Assembly (NCBI RefSeq): GCF_001650495.1
Contig: NZ_LWCS01000012.1
Location: forward strand, 62,001-126,000
Direction of reading: 5' to 3'
Source of the DNA: Mycolicibacterium iranicum
Lineage (GTDB): Bacteria > Actinomycetota > Actinomycetes > Mycobacteriales > Mycobacteriaceae
Length of the DNA: 64,000 nucleotides
The notes beneath the pieces were generated by a model. The model searched no databases and had not been told where the DNA came from. It saw nothing but the letters and a program-made list of their open reading frames with translations. This document shows, piece after piece, positions 17,369 to 27,681 of this stretch (within the stretch, counting starts at the first letter, position 1; each line of letters begins with the position of its first letter). The position numbers were made by a program, and so were the translations under genes.

Positions 17369-17700
17369 TCAGTCGATCAGGTCGACGCGAACCGTGAGCA
17401 GGTTCGTGCCGAAAGTGCGCACTCCGAAGTGTTGTACTGCGGCAGGTCGCGCATTCGTGCCCGGGCGTCGTCGTCCGGCAACAGCACCGCGGTACCGCGA
17501 TGCCAGCGGCCGTTGAGTCGCACGCGGACATTGGGGTCGGCCATGATGTTGCGGACGTACTGCGACCTGTCGCCGAATTCGGAGACGAACCAGAAGGCGG
17601 CACCGATATGGCGTCCGCCGAGGGGCGTGGTGCGGGGCTGTCCGGACTTTCGACCGGTCGTCTCCAACAGATCGATGACTGCTTTGAGCACGAGGTGGTC
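17369..17700 (-). pseudogene. Ddn-like F420-dependent nitroreductase fragment, frameshifted and N-truncated
   Basis: About 110 codons of a deazaflavin-dependent (DUF385/Ddn-type) protein. LLETTGRKSGQPRTTPLGG, FGDRSQYVRNIMADPNVRV and WHRGTAVLLPDDDARARMRDL are typical. After LPQYN one base is missing near 17428-17430; the next frame continues FGVRTFGTNLLTVRVDLID to a TGA at 17369-17371. The N-terminal part of the domain is absent, and the sequence runs directly into a TetR remnant upstream. Without the frameshift the fused frame would read through. The piece is unlikely to make a functional enzyme. Confidence 0.8.
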
Positions 17701-18075
17701 GGTGGCGCGCACACTCTCGGGGACAACGGGGTCGGTGCGTGCCCACTCCCGCATCGCCCACTCGAGGGTCCATTGCCGCTCGCTCAGCAGAGAGGCCATC
17801 ATCTGCGCCAATCGTTCGCGGGGCGAAAGATTAGCGGGGCCGCCGAGTTGCTTCGGTCGCGGTCCCGCAGCTCACCCCGCGCCTGCACGAGCGCGGGCGC
17901 GGTAGCCGGCCATGTCCTTGAAGTGCCAATAAAGGCTGCCTTTGGTGACTCCAAGCCGAGTGCATAAGCGGTCGACCTTGAGCGCTTCCAGTCCCTCGTC
18001 GGCCGGCAATGCGTACCCGGCCCGAAAGCAGTAGTCGACGGACAATCGGCCCCCGCTTGCACGGCTCTGCGCCAT
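17700..18075 (-). pseudogene. TetR regulator remnant with two frameshifts, fused to Ddn-like fragment
   Basis: The minus strand spells a TetR protein in three successive frames. The first, from an ATG at 18075, holds the helix-turn-helix (ADEGLEALKVDRLCTRLG and VTKGSLYWHFKDMAGYRA). The second, from about 17895, gives ALVQARGELRDRDR. The third, from about 17848, gives NLSPRERLAQMMASLLSERQ and the following WTLEWAMREWARTDPVV. The third frame then runs without a stop into the Ddn-like fragment near 17697 (SVRATD/HLVLKAV). Two frameshifts plus a deletion fusion mark this as decayed DNA. An ATG pair at 17799/17802 could still start a 140-codon chimeric product. Confidence 0.8.
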
Positions 18076-19445
<1,370 letters not shown>

Positions 19446-19460
19446 GAACTGAAGAAAGAA

Positions 19461-19490
19461 GCCCCCGGCCTTCGCGGCCGGGGGCTTTTT
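19461..19490 (+). terminator. Rho-independent terminator after antigen 85 gene
   Basis: GCCCCCGGCC and GGCCGGGGGC pair as a perfect 10-bp stem with a 5-base loop (TTCGC), followed directly by TTTTT. It starts 16 bases after the antigen 85 stop and insulates the next gene, whose ATG is 34 bases downstream. Confidence 0.92.
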
Positions 19491-19523
19491 CGTTCCCGGG
19501 AACGCGCGGTTACTGTGGCCGTC

Positions 19524-20522
19524 ATGACCGAAATCAACGCGATGGTGGCTCACCAGGACGCCGAGGGGGGCATCGTTCTGCGGCCCGAAGTGGTCGATGA
19601 GTCGTTCCTGCCCGACGGGGACGTGGCGATCCACGTGGAGTTCTCCAGCGTCAACTACAAGGATGCCCTCGCCATCACCCCGAAAGGGGGAGTGGCCCGG
19701 TCCTATCCGTTGATCCCCGGCATCGACGTCGTCGGGGCTGTGACCGCCAGCAACTCGCCGGAATTCGCCGTCGGCGACCGCGTCGTCGCGCACGGCCAGG
19801 ACATAGGCACAGGTCGGCATGGCGGCTACGCGGAGACCGCACGTTATCCCGCCGACTACCTGGTGAAGCTCGCCACCTTGAGCGCCGCCGACGCCGCAGC
19901 GATCGGAACGGCAGGCTTCACTGCGGCCATGAGTGTCAACGCGATTCGCGCCCACGGGATCAGCCCGTCGGACGGGCCCGTGCTTGTCACCGGCGCCACC
20001 GGCGGTGTCGGCAGCATCAGCGTCGACCTGCTCGCGGGCCTGGGCTACGAGGTGGTCGCCTCGACCGGCAAGGCCGACACCCATCAGCTGTTGCGTGACC
20101 TCGGGGCCGCAGAAGTCATCGATCGCGTGCCCGGCCCAGACGAGAAGGTGCGCCCGCTCGGCAAGGCGCACTGGGCTGCCGTCGTCGACTGTGTCGGCGG
20201 TAAGACGCTCGCCTACGCCCTGAGCACCATGAGATACGGAGGTGTGGCAGCAATCTCGGGTCTTGCCGGATCTCCCGATCTGCCTGCGACGGTCATGCCG
20301 TTCATTTTGCGGGGTGTGACGCTCGCGGGAATCGACTCGGTGCTCTTGCCGATCGACAAGCGCCGTGCTGTGTGGACACAGCTGGAATCAGAGCTGCTGC
20401 CAAAGCATTTGGCGCAGATCACCCGAGACGTGCCGGTGCGTGAGGTTGCTGACGTGCTCGGCGCAATCATCGGCGGCGGCGTCACCGGACGCACCCGGGT
20501 CGCCGTCCACGACGGCTTCTGA
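19524..20522 (+). CDS. YhdH/AcuI-type acrylyl-CoA reductase (MDR family)
   Basis: A 332-residue zinc-independent medium-chain dehydrogenase/reductase. The N-terminal segment SSVNYKDALAITPKGGVA and YPLIPGIDVVGAV match the YhdH/AcuI group, NADPH-dependent reductases of acryloyl-CoA and related enoyl compounds. The nucleotide-binding motif is VTGATGGVGSISVDLLAGLG (about residues 155-174). The start is the ATG at 19524; a GTG three codons earlier is possible. It converges with fadE23, and the stops are only a few bases apart. A link to fatty-acid metabolism fits the neighbours but is not proven. Confidence 0.88.
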   Translation: MTEINAMVAHQDAEGGIVLRPEVVDESFLPDGDVAIHVEFSSVNYKDALAITPKGGVARSYPLIPGIDVVGAVTASNSPEFAVGDRVVAHGQDIGTGRHGGYAETARYPADYLVKLATLSAADAAAIGTAGFTAAMSVNAIRAHGISPSDGPVLVTGATGGVGSISVDLLAGLGYEVVASTGKADTHQLLRDLGAAEVIDRVPGPDEKVRPLGKAHWAAVVDCVGGKTLAYALSTMRYGGVAAISGLAGSPDLPATVMPFILRGVTLAGIDSVLLPIDKRRAVWTQLESELLPKHLAQITRDVPVREVADVLGAIIGGGVTGRTRVAVHDGF

Positions 20523-20529
20523 CGCGGTC

Positions 20530-21741
20530 CTACTTCAGTTCGGCGGAGGACAGGCCGAGCAGACGACGTGCGACCACGAGCTGCTGGATCTGCTGGGTGC
20601 CTTCAAAGATGTCGAGGATCTTGGAGTCGCGCGCCCACTTCTCCAGCAGTGTCTGCTCCGAATATCCCGTGGTGCCGGCCATTTCGACGGCTTTCAAGGT
20701 GATGTCGCTGCCAACTCGGGCCGCCTTCGCCTTGCCCATCGAGGCTTCCTTGGAGTTCGGAATCTTGTTGTCGGCCTGCCATGCCGATCGCACGGTCAGA
20801 AGGTATCCAGCCTCCCAGTCGGCCTCCATCCGTAAGAACTCCGCGGCCGCCGCGCTCTGAGCGTGCGCAGGCTTGTCGTAATCGATGTCGATACCGGCGT
20901 CGGTGAGGATCTTGCGCAACTCCTCCAGCGCTGCGCGCGCCACCCCGACCGCCATGGCCGCCACCACCGGGCGGGTGGCGTCGAACGTCTCCATGACTCC
21001 GGCGAAACCCTTTTCCACCTGGATCTCCGGGCTGCCCAGCAGGTTGCCCTTCGGGATGCGCGCATTGTCGAAGCGGATCGCCGCGGTGTCGGAGGCCTTG
21101 ATGCCGAGCTTGTTCTCGAGTCGTTCCACGGTCACGCCGGGGTGGTCGCGCGGCACGATGAACGACTTGATCGCCGCACGGCCCTTGGTCTTGTCCAGCG
21201 TCGCCCAGACCACGATGTGAGTGGCCCGGGAGCCCGCGGTCACATAGATCTTCTCTCCGTTGATCACATACTCGTCGCCGTCGAGCACCGCGGTCGTCGT
21301 CACTGCCGCCGAATCCGATCCGAAGCCCGGTTCGGTGATCGCCATCGCGGCCCACACCTTGCCGAGCCGTTCCAGCTGCTCGGGGGTGGCCACGCTGGAG
21401 ATCGCCGCGTTTCCCAGCCCCTGGTAAGGAACCGACAGCAGCAGGGCGACGTCGCCCCAGCTGACCTCCAGCGCATTCAGTAGCGCAGACATGTTGGCGC
21501 CGTTGACATTTCCTTTCGGTCCGTCACCGTCGCGGGTGAATGCCTCGGTGCCGGCGAACGAGATGGTCTTGGCTTCTGAGATGCCCTCGAACAGCGTTGC
21601 CAGCGTGTCGAGTTCGACGGGGTAGTCGTGTTCTCGCAGGTCGTACTTTCGTGAGATCGGCCGCAGCATCTCGGCAGCACCCTGGTGGCCCTTCTCGATG
21701 ACCGCCTGCAGCTTCCTGGGCATTTCCAGATTGATCGCCAT
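20530..21741 (-). CDS. fadE23: Acyl-CoA dehydrogenase FadE23
   Basis: A 403-residue acyl-CoA dehydrogenase, the catalytic partner of the pair. WAAMAITEPGFGSDSAAV binds FAD/substrate, DEYVINGEKIYVTAGSRAT is the beta-domain strand, and the C-terminal DIFEGTQQIQQLVVARRL is the canonical end with FAD contacts and the EGT motif. It lies 31 bases after fadE24 on the same strand. As I recall, fadE24-fadE23 are also adjacent in M. tuberculosis. Adjacent mycobacterial fadE genes often encode alpha2beta2 heteromers. The natural substrate is unknown. Confidence 0.93.
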   Translation of the reverse strand: MAINLEMPRKLQAVIEKGHQGAAEMLRPISRKYDLREHDYPVELDTLATLFEGISEAKTISFAGTEAFTRDGDGPKGNVNGANMSALLNALEVSWGDVALLLSVPYQGLGNAAISSVATPEQLERLGKVWAAMAITEPGFGSDSAAVTTTAVLDGDEYVINGEKIYVTAGSRATHIVVWATLDKTKGRAAIKSFIVPRDHPGVTVERLENKLGIKASDTAAIRFDNARIPKGNLLGSPEIQVEKGFAGVMETFDATRPVVAAMAVGVARAALEELRKILTDAGIDIDYDKPAHAQSAAAAEFLRMEADWEAGYLLTVRSAWQADNKIPNSKEASMGKAKAARVGSDITLKAVEMAGTTGYSEQTLLEKWARDSKILDIFEGTQQIQQLVVARRLLGLSSAELK

Positions 21742-21772
21742 GTTCGATACGCCTTTCTAGAGGATGCTGCGG

Positions 21773-23170
21773 TTAGAGAACGACGACACCTTCGGCGACG
21801 CCGATGGCCCGCAGATCGCGGTACCAGCGTTCGACCGGGTGTTCCTTGGTGTATCCGTGTCCGCCCAGGAGTTGGACGCCGTCGAGACCGATCTGCATGC
21901 CCTTGTCGGTGCCGAGCTTCTTGGCCAGCGCGGCCTCGCGTGCGAATGACAGACCCTGCTGCGCCCGCGCGGCGCCCCGCCACGTGATGAGACGCAGTCC
22001 GTCGAGTTCGATCGCGACGTTCGCCGTCATGAATGCCACCGACTGGCGGTGCGCGATCGGCTCGCCGAATGCCGTGCGTTCCTTGATGTATGGGACGACG
22101 TAGTCGAGAACCGCATGTGAGGTGCCGACCGCAAGCGCCGCCCAGCCCAGCCGGGACAGCGCGATCGCCTCCGAGTAGTCGTGGGCGTGGTCGGCGGCCG
22201 GCGCGTCGTCCTCGCCCAGCCGTGCGCTCACCGGCACCGTCACTTTGTTCAGCTCGACCCGGCCCAGCGCCGCTGCTCGGATGCCCATGCTGGGATCAGC
22301 TGTCACGGTCAGGCCAGCGGTGGACGCTTCGACGATGAACAGCGCGGGCCTGCCGTCGAGCTGAGCCGCGATGATGAACAGCTCGGCGTCCGCGGCGGCC
22401 GGCACCAGCGACTTGACCCCGTCAAGGCGGTAGCCGCTGGGGGTGCGCACGGCCGTCGTCTTCAACGCGGTGGGATCGAACAGTGGATGCGGTTCGGCGA
22501 TGGCCAAGCATGCCTGTGGCACGTTCTCGCCTGCGAACTCTTTTAGGTAGGTCGCCTGCTGGTCGGCGCTGCCCCAGTGCGTGAGCGCCGAGGCCACGCC
22601 GCCGGGGGCCAGGATCGGCAGGGCGAGGCCCATGTCGCCGTACGCGAGCGCCTCGGCGACGAGCGCGTTGGTGACAGTGCTCCGGTGTTCGGCGATGCCG
22701 TCGAAATCCTCGGGGATGTTGATGGCCGTGATGCCGAGCTCAGCCGCCTTCGCGATGAGGTCGGGCGGGTAGGCCGCGTCGGCGTCGGCGTCGTGGGCCG
22801 CGGGTCGCAGGATCTCCTCGGCGAACTCCTCGACCGTGGCGACGATCATCTTCTGGTCGTCGTCGGGTGTCAGGTCGAAATAGTCTGAGTTCTTTCCGGG
22901 TGGCGGACCTTCCAACCTCGTCGCGGGCTTGCCGAGCCCCTGAATCCGCTTGAACTGCCGCGTCGTCGCACCCGCTGCCGAGAATGCCTGCTTCACGCCG
23001 TACTTGAGGCCTCGGTTGAACGGATCGCGAAGGTTGTACTTGTCCAGGAACTCCTGACCGACGAGTGGGGTGAGCAGGGCGATTCCGACGTCGATGGCCG
23101 TGCGCTGATGCTTGTGGACGCCGACGGCGCTCTCTTTGCCGTTCCGTTTGGAGGGGATGGTGTTGGTCAT
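21773..23170 (-). CDS. fadE24: Acyl-CoA dehydrogenase FadE24
   Basis: A 465-residue acyl-CoA dehydrogenase-like subunit with a basic N-terminal extension (about 90 residues) before the dehydrogenase core at DYFDLTPDDDQKMIVATVEE. LAIAEPHPLFDPTALKT replaces the usual TEPGxGSD stretch, and the C-terminal LRAIGVAEGVVVL lacks the EGTxxIQ motif. This suggests it is the non-catalytic half of a heteromer with FadE23. The start ATG (MTNTIPSKRNG) has GAAGG upstream; a longer frame to 23215 is rejected. In M. tuberculosis this gene responds to isoniazid. Confidence 0.92.
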   Translation of the reverse strand: MTNTIPSKRNGKESAVGVHKHQRTAIDVGIALLTPLVGQEFLDKYNLRDPFNRGLKYGVKQAFSAAGATTRQFKRIQGLGKPATRLEGPPPGKNSDYFDLTPDDDQKMIVATVEEFAEEILRPAAHDADADAAYPPDLIAKAAELGITAINIPEDFDGIAEHRSTVTNALVAEALAYGDMGLALPILAPGGVASALTHWGSADQQATYLKEFAGENVPQACLAIAEPHPLFDPTALKTTAVRTPSGYRLDGVKSLVPAAADAELFIIAAQLDGRPALFIVEASTAGLTVTADPSMGIRAAALGRVELNKVTVPVSARLGEDDAPAADHAHDYSEAIALSRLGWAALAVGTSHAVLDYVVPYIKERTAFGEPIAHRQSVAFMTANVAIELDGLRLITWRGAARAQQGLSFAREAALAKKLGTDKGMQIGLDGVQLLGGHGYTKEHPVERWYRDLRAIGVAEGVVVL

Positions 23171-23226
23171 GTCGCCTTCCTCGTGAACGCAGAAGTTGTC
23201 GCTACGTCGCCACAACTGACTCCAGA

Positions 23227-23276
23227 GTAAGGTATCTCAACTGACTCGTTGGTAAGTTCGTGAGATCTGTAAGGTA
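23227..23276. promoter_or_regulatory. Operator-like repeats before fadE24
   Basis: AACTGAC-tcgttg-GTAAGTT (23239-23258) is an inverted repeat with one mismatch in seven. It is bracketed by two direct copies of GTAAGGTA (23227-23234 and 23269-23276). The cluster sits 57-106 bases before the fadE24 ATG in an AT-richer stretch, a typical repressor site. No regulator gene is adjacent. Confidence 0.4.
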
Positions 23277-23428
23277 CGTCACAAAAGAGCTGGTGAAGAG
23301 ATCTTAGCTGAACCGTGCCACCGGCTGATGGCGTGATTACGTGGACGCGCTGTGCGGCAAGAAGATTGAGTTCTTACAGATCTGCCGAAAGCAGTTTGCA
23401 GGCGGCATCGCGCACTTATCCTTCTGCG

Positions 23429-24646
23429 ATGAAGTTCGCGGTGGGGTGTCCACAAGTCACTCGGACGCTGCGTGCCCATGCGCGGTGGGTGGCGCGGGCG
23501 CGTTTCGACGACTACCTCGTCGCGGCCGGCGCCGTGACGTCGGCGCTGCCGGTGGTCGGCCGTCACATCGAACCGTTCGCGGGCATCGCGGCGCTGGGCG
23601 TGTGGGGAATCCGTTACCTGCCGGACTTCGTATCCTCGGCCAGAACCCGCGTCGGTCCCACCGCCTCCGCACAGCGCCGCGCGCATCTCGATGGCCTCGG
23701 CGACGTGATGACCGCCGGGATTGGCGATGTCGTCGCCGCGGAAACGCTGGCAGGCCCTTGGCCAGTCTCCAATGACGGGGCGCCGTGGCGTAACGCATCA
23801 CGCCGGCGCCGCGGCGTCTACCGGGCGTCGGTGCCCTACGGCGACCAGCCCGGCCAGCTTCTCGATGTATGGCGGCGCGCGGATCTCGCCGGGCCCGCGC
23901 CGGTGCTGGTGTTCATCCCCGGCGGCGCATGGGTTTTCGGCAGCCGCATCCTGCAGGGTCACGAACTGATGGCCCACCTTGTGGAGATGGGTTGGGTGTG
24001 TCTGTCCGTTCAGTACCGCACCAGTCCCAAGCATCGCTGGCCACGTCAGATCGTCGACATCAAAGCCGCGATCGCCTGGGCTCGCAAGAATGTGCACGAC
24101 TACGGCGGGAACCGTGAGTTCGTCGCCGTCGCAGGATGCTCGGCGGGAGGGCACATGGCGTCCCTTGTCGGACTGACCCCCGGCGACCCGCACTGGGAAG
24201 CGGGTTTGCCGGAGTCGGCCGACACCAGCGTCGACGCCGTGGTCAGCGTGTACGGACGTTACGACTGGGAGGATCGGTCCACCCCGGAACGGGCGCGCTT
24301 CATGGATTTCCTGGAACGGGTCGTGGTCAAACGCGAGCAGTCCCGGCGCCCAGATCTTTTCCGGAGCGCGTCGCCGGTGGCGCGGGTGAACCCGGTGGCT
24401 CCGCCATTCCTGGTGATACACGGAGACAGCGACGTCATCATCCCCGTCGCGGAGGCGCGCAATTTCGTCGCGAAGATGCGCGCCACGTCGAAGAATCCTG
24501 TCGGCTACGTCGAACTGCCCGGCACCGGCCACGGATTCGACCTCACCGACGGGACACGCACCGGTGCCGCCGTCCGCGCGATCGGACTCTTCCTCGAGCA
24601 CGTCCACCGCTCGCGCGCCGGTGCTCCGGTGACCGCGACGGGATAG
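23429..24646 (+). CDS. Alpha/beta hydrolase (Lip-type carboxylesterase)
   Basis: A 405-residue esterase of the hormone-sensitive-lipase-like/Lip group. The oxyanion motif reads PGGAWVFGSR (HGG variant). The nucleophile elbow is GCSAGGH (about residue 236), the acid is in VIHGDSDVIIPV, and the His in GTGHGFD. The first 120 residues are a mycobacterial-type N-terminal extension with hydrophobic stretches (LPVVGRHIEPFAGIAALGVW). The start is the ATG at 23429 (MKFAVGCPQ). The longer open frame from 23315 has no support. The substrate is unknown. Confidence 0.85.
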   Translation: MKFAVGCPQVTRTLRAHARWVARARFDDYLVAAGAVTSALPVVGRHIEPFAGIAALGVWGIRYLPDFVSSARTRVGPTASAQRRAHLDGLGDVMTAGIGDVVAAETLAGPWPVSNDGAPWRNASRRRRGVYRASVPYGDQPGQLLDVWRRADLAGPAPVLVFIPGGAWVFGSRILQGHELMAHLVEMGWVCLSVQYRTSPKHRWPRQIVDIKAAIAWARKNVHDYGGNREFVAVAGCSAGGHMASLVGLTPGDPHWEAGLPESADTSVDAVVSVYGRYDWEDRSTPERARFMDFLERVVVKREQSRRPDLFRSASPVARVNPVAPPFLVIHGDSDVIIPVAEARNFVAKMRATSKNPVGYVELPGTGHGFDLTDGTRTGAAVRAIGLFLEHVHRSRAGAPVTATG

Positions 24647-24673
24647 CCGCAGGCAGGGCAGAGATTCGCCGGC

Positions 24674-24952
24674 GTGCAAGTCTTCACAGACCGCAATGCG
24701 GTGTCGGCCTTCGGGAGCGCCACGGTAACCGTCCCGCCGGAGCAGGACCACGTCGATGTCACGACGATCTTCGGCAGCATGGTTGTCGTGGTGCCCGACG
24801 GGGTGCGCGTCAATCCCACCGGAACCGTGCTGTTCGGATCCGTCAACTGCGAAAACGCCTGCCGCAGTTCAGGACCCGAGGTGACGGACGATGTCACAGG
24901 GGCATTCGGCAGCGTCGCCATCCAGACCGTCGCCGAGAACGCTCGGGACTGA
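24674..24952 (+). CDS. Small LiaF-C-terminal-like protein
   Basis: A 92-residue protein made of short beta repeats with recurring FGS turns (AFGSATVTV, IFGSMVVVVP, LFGSVNCENA, AFGSVAIQT). This pattern resembles the C-terminal beta-helix of LiaF/YvqF-type cell-envelope stress proteins. There is no membrane segment here. The start is GTG at 24674, about 30 bases after the esterase stop, so it could be cotranscribed. Its stop abuts the stop of convergent hisN. The function is unknown. Confidence 0.6.
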   Translation: MQVFTDRNAVSAFGSATVTVPPEQDHVDVTTIFGSMVVVVPDGVRVNPTGTVLFGSVNCENACRSSGPEVTDDVTGAFGSVAIQTVAENARD

Positions 24953-25729
24953 TCAACGCAGCGCGGACAGCACCGTGTCGTGCAGCAGTCCGTTGGTGGC
25001 CACCGCGCTTCCGCCGTGCGGGCCGGGTTGCCCGGCGAGGTCGGTGAATCGGCCGCCCGCCTCACGCACGAGGATGTCCAGCGGCGCGAGGTCCCACAGC
25101 TTCACCTCGGGCTCGACGGCAGCGTCGACCGCGCCCTCGGCGACCAGACAGTACGACCAGAAATCGCCGTAACCACGCACCCGCCAGACGCTGTCGAGCA
25201 GATCGACGAATCGGGCGCGCAGATCGTCCCATCCCGTAGTCAGGTCGGAGAACGACACGCTCGCCGAGTCGAGGTCGGCCACTCCGGATACCGAAATGCG
25301 GCGCGTCGCACCGCCGAACGACGTGAAGGCACCCTGCCCCTCGGCGGCCCACCACCGGCGCCCGAGCGCCGGCGCACTGACCACACCCACGATCGGAACA
25401 CCGTCGGCCAGCAGGGCGATCAACGTGGACCACACCGGCACCCCGCGGACGAAATTCTTCGTACCGTCGATCGGGTCGACCACCCACTGCCTGCCCGTGA
25501 TCTCTTTGGTCCCGCCGAACTCCTCGCCGAACACAGAGTCGCCGGGCCGGTGACGCCCCAGCCCGGCGCGCAGCAACTTCTCGGTGTCCAGATCGGCGTC
25601 GGTTGCCGGTGTCATGTCCGGCTTCGTCTCGACGCGCAGATCGACGGCGCCGAAACGCTGCATCGTCAATGCATCCGCGTCGTCGGCCAGTTGCAGCGCG
25701 AGGTCAAGGTCGTCTACGGAGGTGGTCAT
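24953..25729 (-). CDS. hisN: Histidinol-phosphatase / inositol monophosphatase family
   Basis: A 258-residue Mg-dependent phosphatase of the inositol monophosphatase superfamily. Metal ligands lie in FGEEFGGT (about residue 68), [14 protein letters not shown] (about 84-97) and the C-terminal [18 protein letters not shown]. The HisN type hydrolyses histidinol phosphate, the penultimate step of histidine synthesis in actinobacteria. I prefer that name because of similarity to the mycobacterial gene found in this neighbourhood, but inositol or fructose phosphates remain possible. It is divergent from a small membrane protein gene. Confidence 0.85.
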   Translation of the reverse strand: MTTSVDDLDLALQLADDADALTMQRFGAVDLRVETKPDMTPATDADLDTEKLLRAGLGRHRPGDSVFGEEFGGTKEITGRQWVVDPIDGTKNFVRGVPVWSTLIALLADGVPIVGVVSAPALGRRWWAAEGQGAFTSFGGATRRISVSGVADLDSASVSFSDLTTGWDDLRARFVDLLDSVWRVRGYGDFWSYCLVAEGAVDAAVEPEVKLWDLAPLDILVREAGGRFTDLAGQPGPHGGSAVATNGLLHDTVLSALR

Positions 25730-25752
25730 AGGTGTCGTCCTACCATGTCGGT

Positions 25753-26112
25753 GTGGTCGAAATCGCGCTCATCCTCCTGATCCTCGGTGCGTTCGTACTT
25801 CTGATCGGGCCTCGCATGATGCGCAAGCGGGGTGCCAGAGGCGATTGGTTGCAGGGGACCTTGTTGGTCACCGGGGTGAGCCCCAGGCCCGAGGGGGTCA
25901 CGGGTGCGCAGTTCGTCACCATCACCGGTGTCATCAATGGCCCGACTGTCAACGAGTACACGGTGTACACGCGACTGACCGTCGACGTGAACGAATGGCC
26001 GACGATGGGTCAGTTGATCCCCGTCATGTATTCACCGGGCAATCCGGAGAAGTGGGCCTTCGGCTCACGGCCCGAGCCGACGCTGCCGCCGGACCAGCAG
26101 CCTTACAGCTAG
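25753..26112 (+). CDS. Small membrane protein of unknown function
   Basis: About 119 residues: one N-terminal transmembrane helix ([18 protein letters not shown]), a basic stop-transfer ([10 protein letters not shown]), then a small beta-rich domain ([29 protein letters not shown]). It resembles DUF3592-like membrane proteins only loosely. The start is probably GTG at 25753; a start at 25732 would overlap the divergent hisN leader. The stop overlaps the convergent fprA stop by four bases. Confidence 0.6.
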   Translation: MVEIALILLILGAFVLLIGPRMMRKRGARGDWLQGTLLVTGVSPRPEGVTGAQFVTITGVINGPTVNEYTVYTRLTVDVNEWPTMGQLIPVMYSPGNPEKWAFGSRPEPTLPPDQQPYS

Positions 26113-27485
26113 CCGTGCCCGATTCTCAGCAGCTCAGCCACACTGGTCAGCTTCACGCGGGGTCGGCCCGACCCTTCGCCTGCGGTGCGCTCGTGTTCGT
26201 CGATCAGTTTCCAGTGCTCGTTCGTCACGAGCTTGGGCTGGCGCTCCAGCAACCATCTCTGCACCGCGTCGGGTTGATCTGACCCGAGGTCGGCGAGCTC
26301 GGCGGCAGCGAGATCGGCCAGCAGCGTCTCCACGGTATCCGCCGAATCCTTCTTGTTGCTGCCGATGACGCCCGTCGGCCCGCGCTTGATCCAGCCGACG
26401 ACGTACTCGTTGCGGCTACCCTCGATCCTTCCGCCGACGTGCGGAATCGTCCCCGCGCGTTCGTCGAACGGCAGTCCGGGAGTCGGCAGCCCGCGGTAGC
26501 CGACCGCGCGGACCACCAGTTGCGCGGGAACCTCCTCGCGCTCACCGGTGTCCTTGGCCGACACCCTGCCGTCCGGGCCGCTGATCAACTCGTTGCGGCC
26601 CAGCACAATCGACTCGACACGAGAGTCTCCTTTGATCTCGATCGGGGACGTGCGGAACCGGAAGACGATGCGGCGCCTGGCGCCCTTGGGCGGGGTGCCG
26701 GCATATCCGCGCAACACCTTGATGTTGTTGCGCACCGTCTTGCCCGCGGCCTCGAGGTCTTCCTCGGTGATGTCGGCCAGGTCGTCGGGATCGACGATCA
26801 CGTCGACATCGGCGAGCGCCTCGAGGTCGCCGAGTTCCCGCAGTTCGAGCGTCGTGAAGGGTGCCTGCAGCGGTCCGCGCCGACCGATGACGAGCACCTC
26901 TTCGACGCCGCGGGCGTGCAGCGACTGCAGCGCATGGTCGGCGATGTCCGTCTCACCGAGAATGTCGGGATCGCTGACCAGGATGCGCGCCACGTCGATG
27001 GCGACGTTGCCGTTACCTACGACAACCGCCCTGCCGCTCGAAACGTCGGGCGCCATCTCCTCGAAGTGCGGATGGGCGTTGTACCAGCCGACGAAGTCCA
27101 CGGCCGCGACGCTGCCCGGGAGATCCTCACCGGGAATTCCGAGCGACCGGTCGGACTGGGCGCCGATCGCATAGATGACGGCGTCGTAGCGCTCGGCCAG
27201 CTCGGAAGGATGCACATGGTCCCCGACCACGAGGTTGCCGAAGAACCGAAACCTCGGGTCACGCGAAATCGTGTCGAACTGGGCGCTGATCGATTTGATC
27301 TTGGGGTGATCGGGAGCCACTCCCGAACGCACCAGGCCCCACGGCGTCGGCAACATTTCCAGCATGTCGATCCGGACGTCGCGCTCCGAGTCCGGGCCGC
27401 CTGCCTTCAGGAGAGAGGCAGCGGCAAAGTATCCGGAGGGTCCAGAGCCGACGATGGCCACGTAGTACGGCCGCAAAGCGGGCAT
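26109..27485 (-). CDS. fprA: NADPH-ferredoxin reductase FprA
   Basis: A 458-residue adrenodoxin-reductase-type flavoprotein that moves electrons from NADPH to ferredoxins, for example for cytochromes P450. The FAD motif VAIVGSGPSGYFAAASLL begins at residue 8. MLPTPWGLVRSGVAPDHP is a strong family signature, VVVGNGNVAIDVARIL binds NADPH, and YVVGWIKRGPTGVIGSNK is the C-terminal FAD site. It is divergent from prfB, an arrangement I also recall from M. tuberculosis (Rv3105c/Rv3106). The ATG follows 196 bases of intergenic DNA with no strong motif noticed. Confidence 0.96.
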   Translation of the reverse strand: MPALRPYYVAIVGSGPSGYFAAASLLKAGGPDSERDVRIDMLEMLPTPWGLVRSGVAPDHPKIKSISAQFDTISRDPRFRFFGNLVVGDHVHPSELAERYDAVIYAIGAQSDRSLGIPGEDLPGSVAAVDFVGWYNAHPHFEEMAPDVSSGRAVVVGNGNVAIDVARILVSDPDILGETDIADHALQSLHARGVEEVLVIGRRGPLQAPFTTLELRELGDLEALADVDVIVDPDDLADITEEDLEAAGKTVRNNIKVLRGYAGTPPKGARRRIVFRFRTSPIEIKGDSRVESIVLGRNELISGPDGRVSAKDTGEREEVPAQLVVRAVGYRGLPTPGLPFDERAGTIPHVGGRIEGSRNEYVVGWIKRGPTGVIGSNKKDSADTVETLLADLAAAELADLGSDQPDAVQRWLLERQPKLVTNEHWKLIDEHERTAGEGSGRPRVKLTSVAELLRIGHG

Positions 27486-27681
27486 GTTTCACGCCTTCTG
27501 TCGCGTGCCCGGTGCGCGCAAGGGGCTGTCGCGACGCGGCCGGACGAGGTTCTCGCCCCGACTCTAGAGCGCGACGAACGTCATCGACGGCATTCGGATA
27601 GGTCGATGCGAAAACAGTCAGCGGAGCCCCAAAACCGAGCGACAATCAGCATCCCCGCTGGAGTGAGTACCCTGATTCCCC

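Noticed and set aside
19524..20522. Identification as FadB4 of M. tuberculosis
   Set aside because: Location is similar, but the sequence is of the YhdH/AcuI type and the strand relation to fadE23 differs, so I did not use that name.
23315..23428. N-terminal extension of the esterase
   Set aside because: No ribosome-binding site or family similarity; composition (Arg/Ser-rich) looks non-coding, and ATG 23429 is well placed.
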